41,330 nucleotides of DNA. Source: Steroidobacteraceae bacterium. GTDB taxonomy: Bacteria; Pseudomonadota; Gammaproteobacteria; Steroidobacterales; Steroidobacteraceae. Of the stretch, positions 36,173-41,330 are shown one piece after another. Under the pieces are notes generated by a model that ran no database searches, was not told where the DNA came from, and worked only from the letters and a program-made list of their open reading frames with translations. A program made the translations under genes and the position numbers. Location of the stretch: the NCBI GenBank assembly GCA_019683695.1, contig JADGHX010000022.1:1-41330 (forward strand), written 5' to 3'. Position 1 is the first letter of the stretch; every line of letters begins with the position of its first letter.

Positions 36173-36194
36173 ACCGAGCAGCAGACAAACCGCT

Positions 36195-37262
36195 TCAGAC
36201 CGATTGGGTGCGAGCGGCCTCAGCTTCCTGCTCCGCCTGCCTTGCCGCCGCGTCAATTTCCTCCAGCGCGCGCATCACAGCTTGCATCAGCTCTCGTGTG
36301 CCCTTTCCGGTGGCGCCGGAAATCTTGTAGACGGGGCCCTTCCACCGCAAACGGCGGACGATGTCCGCGCAGCGTTTGTCGGCCTCTTCCGGCGGCAGCA
36401 GGTCGATCTTGTTGAGCACGAGCCACCGGGGCTTCGCGGCGAGCTCCTTGCTGAACTTCTTCAGCTCCCCGACGATGGCTCGCGCGTCCTTCACCGGATC
36501 CGCCTCCGGGTCCGGCGGCGCGATGTCGACCAGATGCAGCAGCACTCGCGTCCGCTGAAGGTGCTTCAGGAACCGGATGCCGAGGCCCGCGCCTTCCGCC
36601 GCCCCTTCGATGAGCCCTGGGATGTCCGCCATCACGAAGCTGCGATGCTCGCCCACTGAGACCACACCCAGGTTCGGGTGCAGCGTGGTGAAGGGATAGT
36701 CCGCAATCTTCGGCCGCGCCGCGGAGACGGCGCTGATGAGCGTGGATTTGCCCGCGTTCGGCAACCCGAGCAACCCGACATCCGCAATCACCTTCAGCTC
36801 GAGGAGCAGCGTGCGCTTTTCCCCGGGAAGGCCCGGGCCGTACTGCCGCGGGGCGCGGTTCGTGCTCGACTTGAAGCGCGTGTTGCCCCAGCCGCCCTTG
36901 CCGCCTTTCGCCACGAGCAGCGTTTCACCTTCGCGCAGGAGGTCGCCCAGTTGCTCGCCCGTATCCGCGTCCGTGATGACGGTGCCCACGGGCACGGGGA
37001 TGTAGAGGTCGTCCCCGCCGCGGCCGGTGCAGTCGTTGCCCGAACCGGGCTCGCCGGATTTCGCCTTGAACGTGCGCTCCACACGAAAGTCCGCCAGCGT
37101 GTTGATGCCGGTGGCCGCACGCAGGTACACGCTGCCGCCGTTGCCGCCATCGCCTCCATCCGGCCCGCCGAAGGGAATGAACTTCTCCCGCCGGAAGCTG
37201 ACAGCGCCGCGCCCGCCGTTGCCGGCGTGGACCTTGATTCGGGCTTCGTCGACGAACTTCAT
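36195..37262 (-). CDS. obg: Obg/CgtA GTPase
   Basis: An essential ribosome-associated GTPase of 355 residues, involved in 50S maturation and stress control. The N-terminal Obg fold is glycine-rich ([35 protein letters not shown]). The G1 motif GLPNAGKST is near residue 166, G3 is DIPGLIEGA near 213, and the NKID motif is near 285. The C-terminus is a Glu/Ala-rich tail rather than a folded OCT domain. It lies downstream of rpmA, separated by a terminator hairpin, so it may rely on read-through. A second, broken copy of its 3' end lies just beyond its stop. Confidence 0.97.
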   Translation of the reverse strand: MKFVDEARIKVHAGNGGRGAVSFRREKFIPFGGPDGGDGGNGGSVYLRAATGINTLADFRVERTFKAKSGEPGSGNDCTGRGGDDLYIPVPVGTVITDADTGEQLGDLLREGETLLVAKGGKGGWGNTRFKSSTNRAPRQYGPGLPGEKRTLLLELKVIADVGLLGLPNAGKSTLISAVSAARPKIADYPFTTLHPNLGVVSVGEHRSFVMADIPGLIEGAAEGAGLGIRFLKHLQRTRVLLHLVDIAPPDPEADPVKDARAIVGELKKFSKELAAKPRWLVLNKIDLLPPEEADKRCADIVRRLRWKGPVYKISGATGKGTRELMQAVMRALEEIDAAARQAEQEAEAARTQSV

Positions 37263-37302
37263 GACGGTACCGGTTCGCTCGCGGGCTCAAACGCCCTTCA
37301 TA

Positions 37303-37329
37303 AAGCAAAACCCCGGCGAAAGCCGGGGT
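37303..37329 (-). terminator. terminator between rpmA and obg
   Basis: An 8-bp stem, ACCCCGGC with GCCGGGGT (37310-37317 and 37322-37329), loop GAAA on the plus strand. Read on the minus strand it is followed by TTTTGCTTT, so it acts on rplU-rpmA transcripts before obg. Confidence 0.85.
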
Positions 37330-37364
37330 CTTGCCGTCAATCATTCACCCAGGGGCGAACGTGA

Positions 37365-37631
37365 TCAGGTGGCCTCTGCGGGCACCACGCTCACGAACAG
37401 ACGGCCTTCCGGCCCCTTGCGCTTGAACTGCACCTTGCCCTCGGCCAGGGCGAAGAGCGTGTGATCCGACCCCATGCCGACACCCGGGCCGGGGTGCATC
37501 TGCGTGCCGCGCTGGCGCACGATGATGTTGCCCGCGAGCACGTACTCGCCGCCGAAGCGCTTCACGCCGAGGCGCTTGGAGTGGGAATCGCGGCCGTTGC
37601 GAGTGCTGCCGCCTGCCTTTTTGTGTGCCAT
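37365..37631 (-). CDS. rpmA: 50S ribosomal protein L27
   Basis: An 88-residue 50S protein near the peptidyl transferase centre. [20 protein letters not shown] is the standard N-terminus, with no leader peptide to be cleaved, unlike Firmicutes L27. [18 protein letters not shown] follows. It is second in the rplU-rpmA operon, 40 bases after rplU, with a terminator after it. Confidence 0.98.
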   Translation of the reverse strand: MAHKKAGGSTRNGRDSHSKRLGVKRFGGEYVLAGNIIVRQRGTQMHPGPGVGMGSDHTLFALAEGKVQFKRKGPEGRLFVSVVPAEAT

Positions 37632-37671
37632 GACTGCGTATCCTGCTAGAGCGGAAGATGACGCGGGGCTC

Positions 37672-37986
37672 TCAGCCCGCGCTGATCTCCGTGACCTTCA
37701 CTTCGGTGAAGGGCTGACGATGGTTCTTGCGGCGCAGGTAGTGCTTGCGCCGGCGGAATTTCACGATGGTGACCTTGTCGCCCTTGCCGTGGCGAACCAC
37801 GGTGGCAACGACCTTGCTGCCCTTCAGCAGCGGCGCGCCGAGCTTGACATTGGCACCCTCACCCACGAGCAGCACCTCGCCGAACTCGACGGTGGCGCCT
37901 GGCTCGGCGTCCAGTTTTTCGACGCGCAGTGTGGCGTCTTTCGTGACCCGGTACTGTTTGCCACCGGTGGCGATGACGGCGTACAT
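37672..37986 (-). CDS. rplU: 50S ribosomal protein L21
   Basis: A 104-residue 23S rRNA-binding protein. [14 protein letters not shown] at the start, and [20 protein letters not shown] near the end, are diagnostic. GGAAG lies 7 bases before the start. A strong promoter lies 45-73 bases upstream; the 5' leader is about 38 bases. Confidence 0.98.
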   Translation of the reverse strand: MYAVIATGGKQYRVTKDATLRVEKLDAEPGATVEFGEVLLVGEGANVKLGAPLLKGSKVVATVVRHGKGDKVTIVKFRRRKHYLRRKNHRQPFTEVKVTEISAG

Positions 37987-38030
37987 GAGAAACTTCCGGA
38001 AAGTATCGTCGACCCGACGAAAGGTCGCGC

Positions 38031-38059
38031 ATTCTACTGACCAGCCCGCGCAGGGTCAA
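38031..38059 (-). promoter_or_regulatory. rplU-rpmA promoter
   Basis: On the minus strand, TTGACC (38054-38059) and TAGAAT (38031-38036) are separated by exactly 17 bases, a near-consensus sigma-70 promoter. Expected start of transcription is about 38 bases before the rplU ATG. Confidence 0.85.
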
Positions 38060-38186
38060 ACCGCGCTTTCCCATTCCGGGACCGGCACTTACGCGCATTG
38101 CGGCCATTCGCGTCGATGGCGGCCGCACGCCGTTCTCGCCGGCCCCGCTCTCGGCTAGGATGCGTGACCCCCAAGGCGCCCCCGGC

Positions 38187-39155
38187 ATGACCCTCGATCA
38201 GATTCGCGCTCTCGTCCGTTCCGACCTCGCGTCCGTCGACAACGTCATCCGTGCCCGGCTGAAAAGCGCGGTCCCCCTCGTGGACCGCGTGGCCGAGCAC
38301 ATCATCTCTGGCGGCGGCAAGCGGCTGCGGCCGCTGCTCGTGGTGCTGGCCAGCCGCGCCTGCGGAGCCACGGGCCAGGGCTACCTGGAAGCGGCGGCGT
38401 TCATCGAGTTCATCCACACCGCCACGCTCCTCCACGATGATGTGGTGGACGGCTCCTCCATGCGGCGCGGCCGGGACACGGCGAACGAAGTGTTCGGGAA
38501 CCAGGCGAGTGTGCTCGTGGGCGACTTCGTGTACTCCCGCGCGTTCCAGATGATGGCGGCGCTCAGCTCCCAGCGCGTGATGGAAATCATGGCGGACGCC
38601 ACGAACGTGATCGCCGAAGGGGAAGTGCTGCAGCTGATGAATGCGCACGACCCGGACACCACCGAGCAGCGCTATCTGGAAGTGATCTATCGCAAGACGG
38701 CGCGCCTGTTCGAAGCCGGCGCCGAAGTGGCGGGCGTGCTGGCGAACGGCACGCCGGAAGTGCAGCGCGCGCTCGCTACCTACGGGCGCCATCTGGGCAC
38801 GGCTTATCAGCTCGTGGATGACGTGCTGGACTATCGCTCGGACCCTGCGGTGCGCGGCAAGAACATCGGCGACGATCTCGCGGAGGGCAAGCCGACACTG
38901 CCGCTCATCCACGCGCTGAAGCACGGGTCGGAGTCGCAGAAGGCGGCGATCCGCGCTGCGATCCAGCAAGGCGGCCTCGACCAACTCGACACCATCATTG
39001 CCGCCATCGATGCCACGGGCGGGCTGGACTATGCCGCCCACCTCGCGCGACAGGAAACGGAAAAAGCGCTCGTTGCGCTCGCGCCGCTGGCGGACACGCC
39101 GTACAAGGAAGGCCTCGCCGCACTTGCGCGCTTTGCGGTGGAACACACCACCTGA
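38187..39155 (+). CDS. ispB: polyprenyl diphosphate synthase (octaprenyl diphosphate synthase type)
   Basis: Elongates an allylic diphosphate with IPP to make the quinone side chain. About 322 residues. The first aspartate-rich motif is LLHDDVVDGSSMRRG (near residue 82) and the second is LVDDVLDYRSD (near 209). GGGKRLRPLL is the IPP-binding site. The residues before the first motif (FIEFIHTAT) are small, consistent with a long-chain product; exact chain length is not determined. ATG 38187 has AAGGCG upstream and is preferred to 38160. Divergent from rplU, as in many relatives. It uses IPP from the MEP pathway that includes the window's ispH. Confidence 0.95.
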   Translation: MTLDQIRALVRSDLASVDNVIRARLKSAVPLVDRVAEHIISGGGKRLRPLLVVLASRACGATGQGYLEAAAFIEFIHTATLLHDDVVDGSSMRRGRDTANEVFGNQASVLVGDFVYSRAFQMMAALSSQRVMEIMADATNVIAEGEVLQLMNAHDPDTTEQRYLEVIYRKTARLFEAGAEVAGVLANGTPEVQRALATYGRHLGTAYQLVDDVLDYRSDPAVRGKNIGDDLAEGKPTLPLIHALKHGSESQKAAIRAAIQQGGLDQLDTIIAAIDATGGLDYAAHLARQETEKALVALAPLADTPYKEGLAALARFAVEHTT

Positions 39156-39239
39156 AAACGCTTATGCCTGATGCAACCGCGGCCCCTCTGCCGGGTTATG
39201 CGGGGGCGCAACTCTAAACAAGAGAGGGAGGGCTCGAGG

Positions 39240-39890
39240 ATGGCGCACCAGCTGAACACTCTTTTTCAGGTTGCCCTGATCGTGGCGTTCTGCGCGATCT
39301 CCGCATGCGGCATGGGTTCCGTGAACGGCCCGGTGACCGTGTCCGCGGGCACCTCGACAGGGAGTGTCTCGACGGTGAACGGCTCCGTGACGGTGGAAGA
39401 TGGCGCCCGGGTGACCCATGCCATGACGGTGAATGGGGCCGTCACCCTCGGCTCGAAAGTCACGGCGGACTCGGTGAAGACCGTGAATGGCGCCGTGCGC
39501 CTCGGCGAGAACACCACCGTGCACAACGATGTGCTCACGGTGAATGGCGCCATCGATCTCCAGCGCGGTGTCGACGTGGGCGGCGGCCTCATCAACGTGA
39601 ATGGCCGCATACGGCTGCTGGGCGCTCGCGTGGGCGGCACCATCACCACGGTGAATGGCGATATCGAGGTGGGCCGCGGGTCGCACGTGGTGGGCGGCAT
39701 CACGGTGAAGCGGCCCGAAGAAAACTGGTCCAAGAACCTGCCGCGCATCGTGATCGGCCCCGAGGCAGTGGTGGAAGGGCCGATGGTGTTCGAGCGGCCG
39801 GTGAAGCTCTATGTGAGTGAGACCGCCCGGGTGGGCCAGATCGAAGGCGCTTCGCCAGAAACGTTCACAGGAGACGCGCCGGCGGGCTGA
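39240..39890 (+). CDS. beta-helix-like lipoprotein with TVNG repeats
   Basis: A secreted lipoprotein of 216 residues. The signal peptide ends in a lipobox at ISAC (cysteine near 23). The body is six to seven repeats of about 18-21 residues, each centred on (T/N)VNG followed by a hydrophobic strand: STVNGSVTVED, MTVNGAVTLGS, KTVNGAVRLGE, LTVNGAIDLQR, INVNGRIRLLG, TTVNGDIEVGR. This regular array suggests a right-handed beta-helix or solenoid, as in DUF4097 or bactofilin-type proteins. ATG 39240 has a GGGAGG upstream. Function unknown; a structural or surface role is likely. It lies 84 bases after ispB. Confidence 0.85.
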   Translation: MAHQLNTLFQVALIVAFCAISACGMGSVNGPVTVSAGTSTGSVSTVNGSVTVEDGARVTHAMTVNGAVTLGSKVTADSVKTVNGAVRLGENTTVHNDVLTVNGAIDLQRGVDVGGGLINVNGRIRLLGARVGGTITTVNGDIEVGRGSHVVGGITVKRPEENWSKNLPRIVIGPEAVVEGPMVFERPVKLYVSETARVGQIEGASPETFTGDAPAG

Positions 39891-40012
39891 GCGCCAGCCG
39901 CGACGAAAGCCCTGTTTCCCACGGCGGGAAGGCCTGACTTCGCGCAGGCGCGGCGGTAGGCTGTGCGGCCATCTCACGGGCCGTGCTCTATCGCGCTCCT
40001 GAAAGGTCTCGC

Positions 40013-41330
40013 ATGAAGCTGCCGCTGATGCACGCGAAGTCTCGGGTCACCACCACTCTTGCCGCCGCATGCATGATTGGCGGCTGGGCTTACGCGCAGG
40101 CGCCCGGCCCCGCCGCCGCTCCACCCGCACCCATCGCTTTGAAGGCCGCGCATTTGTTCGACGGCACGAACGGCACGCTGCGCTCGAACGGTGTGGTGGT
40201 CGTGCAGGGGGAGAAGATCGTTGCCGTTGGAAGCGGCATCGATATTCCCTCGGGCGCGCGCATCATCGATCTGGGTGAGGCCACGCTGCTGCCGGGGTTC
40301 ATCGATTCGCACACGCATCTCGACACCGAGTTCGATGCGAACTTCTATCGTGGCCGATACAACGACCTGATTCGTTTCCCCGCCGAGAAGGCGTTCTACG
40401 CGGCGCGCCGGGCGCTCGCGACGCTGGAGGCCGGCTTCACAACCGTGCGCAACCTGGGTGCGTCGGACCACGTGGACGTGGGGCTGCGCAACGCGATCAA
40501 CGCGAACGTGCTTTCCGGACCACGCATTCTGACCGCCGTGTACTCGCTCGGCTCCACGGGCGGCCACTGCGACGCGCCGCCGTTTCCGCCGGAGAACGTG
40601 CCGCCGCCGGGCCCGATCCAGGGTGTGTGCAATGGCCCGGAGGAGTGCCGGGAGACGGTGCGTCAGCAAATGAAGTTCGGCGCGGACGTGATCAAGATCT
40701 GCGCCTCGGGCGGCGTGCTCTCGGAGGCAGACCCGGTGGACGTGCCGCAGCTCACCCCCGCGGAGCTGGACGCCATCATTTCCGAAGCGCACGCCTGGAA
40801 GCGCAAGGTGGCCGCGCACGCCCATGGCGACACGGCTGCGCGCCTGGCGATCGAAGCGGGCGTGGACTCCATCGAGCACGGCAGCTTTCTCACCGAGGCG
40901 ACCCTGAAGCTGATGAAGCAGAAGGGCGTGTACCTCGTGCCCACCCGCCTGGCCGTGGATTGGGTGAATCAGTCCGCCGACACCTATCCACCCGCGATCG
41001 CCGAGAAGGCGCGCGCGGCCTACGCTGCGCACGAGGCAATGTTCAAGACCGCGCTGCGCGTAGGCACGCCCATCGCCTTCGGCACCGACGCCGGCGTGTT
41101 CCCGCATGGGCAGAACGCGCGGGAGTTCGGCCTCATGACAGACCTCGGCATGTCCCCCGCCGCCGCCCTGCTCTCCGGCACCCGCGAAGCCGCCAAGCTG
41201 CTGGGGATCGATGCGGAGGTCGGGACCCTCGAGGCGGGGAAGGTCGCCGATGTGGTCGCCGTGCCGGGGAATGTGCTGGAGGACATTCGGGCCACGGAGC
41301 GGCCGGTGTTTGTGATGGCGCGGGGGCAGG
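40013..41330 (+). CDS. secreted amidohydrolase, metal-dependent (3' end outside the window)
   Basis: The first 439 codons of an amidohydrolase with a signal peptide ending in AYAQA. GAAAGG lies about 6 bases upstream. The binuclear metal site is complete: DSHTHLD (H100, H102), the carboxylated lysine in VIKICASGG, histidines in AAHAHGD and SIEHGS, and the aspartate in FGTDAGVFPHG. The pattern matches the Xaa-Pro dipeptidase or imidazolonepropionase-like secreted group, in which peptides, lactams or carbamates are substrates. GKVADVVAV near the end is the typical return of the beta-sandwich, so only the last 10-20 residues are probably missing. Substrate unknown. Confidence 0.93.
   Translation, partial: MKLPLMHAKSRVTTTLAAACMIGGWAYAQAPGPAAAPPAPIALKAAHLFDGTNGTLRSNGVVVVQGEKIVAVGSGIDIPSGARIIDLGEATLLPGFIDSHTHLDTEFDANFYRGRYNDLIRFPAEKAFYAARRALATLEAGFTTVRNLGASDHVDVGLRNAINANVLSGPRILTAVYSLGSTGGHCDAPPFPPENVPPPGPIQGVCNGPEECRETVRQQMKFGADVIKICASGGVLSEADPVDVPQLTPAELDAIISEAHAWKRKVAAHAHGDTAARLAIEAGVDSIEHGSFLTEATLKLMKQKGVYLVPTRLAVDWVNQSADTYPPAIAEKARAAYAAHEAMFKTALRVGTPIAFGTDAGVFPHGQNAREFGLMTDLGMSPAAALLSGTREAAKLLGIDAEVGTLEAGKVADVVAVPGNVLEDIRATERPVFVMARGQ

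Overview
The window is GC-rich DNA from a bacterial chromosome, most likely a gammaproteobacterium of the Nevskiales/Steroidobacter/Xanthomonadales kind. The evidence is the gene order rpsT / murJ / ribF-ileS-lspA-ispH, the order rplU-rpmA-obg next to a divergent polyprenyl synthase, a type IV minor-pilin operon, and Gram-negative envelope genes (lipid A acyl- and glycosyltransferases, an RND pump). This placement is an inference from gene content and order. No phylogeny was run, and there is no rRNA here.

Layout. 1-4272: a PuuD-like membrane protein with a good terminator, nadC, and a GAF-PAS-PAS-GGDEF-EAL cyclic-di-GMP protein. 4480-8021 (minus): four tightly packed envelope genes (DUF374 acyltransferase, GT2, LAB_N, ArnT-like GT83), probably a lipid A or LPS decoration operon. 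8228-11502 (plus): a cytochrome P450 translationally coupled to a fatty acyl-AMP ligase fused to a carrier domain, with no ketosynthase beside them. 11503-15971 (minus): minor pilins fimT-pilV-pilW-pilX and an unusually short pilY1. 16141-16722 (plus): a Fur/Irr-type regulator with a perfect -10 box almost on its start codon, then tRNA-Thr(CGT). 16902-19807: a lipoprotein gene diverging from a hydrolase-LuxR pair, with a large symmetric dyad between them. 20234-25515 (plus): an RND adaptor/permease pair and an LpxL-type acyltransferase. 25537-32725 (minus): ispH, lspA, ileS, ribF, murJ. 32904-33239: rpsT with its promoter. 33240-34083: a decayed stretch with a dnaN-like fossil and nested inverted repeats. 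34084-35858: an OmpR-type response regulator and a histidine kinase. 35859-36194: degenerate second copies of the 3' ends of the kinase gene and of obg. 36195-39155: obg, rpmA, rplU and, divergently, a polyprenyl diphosphate synthase. 39240-41330: a repeat-built lipoprotein and an amidohydrolase cut by the window end.

Most of the window is housekeeping or well-known accessory content. The least ordinary parts are (1) the P450 / FAAL-carrier pair, which looks like a small stand-alone acyl-modifying pathway; (2) the dyad at 17708-17757; and (3) the two-component gene pair bracketed by genomic debris, where the convergent 3' ends of the kinase gene and obg are both present twice in the order HK, HK', obg', obg. 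That order fits insertion of one diverged fragment into the convergent junction better than a simple tandem duplication. Starts were moved from the longest open frame wherever a Shine-Dalgarno site, stop/start coupling or a signal peptide supported a different codon.
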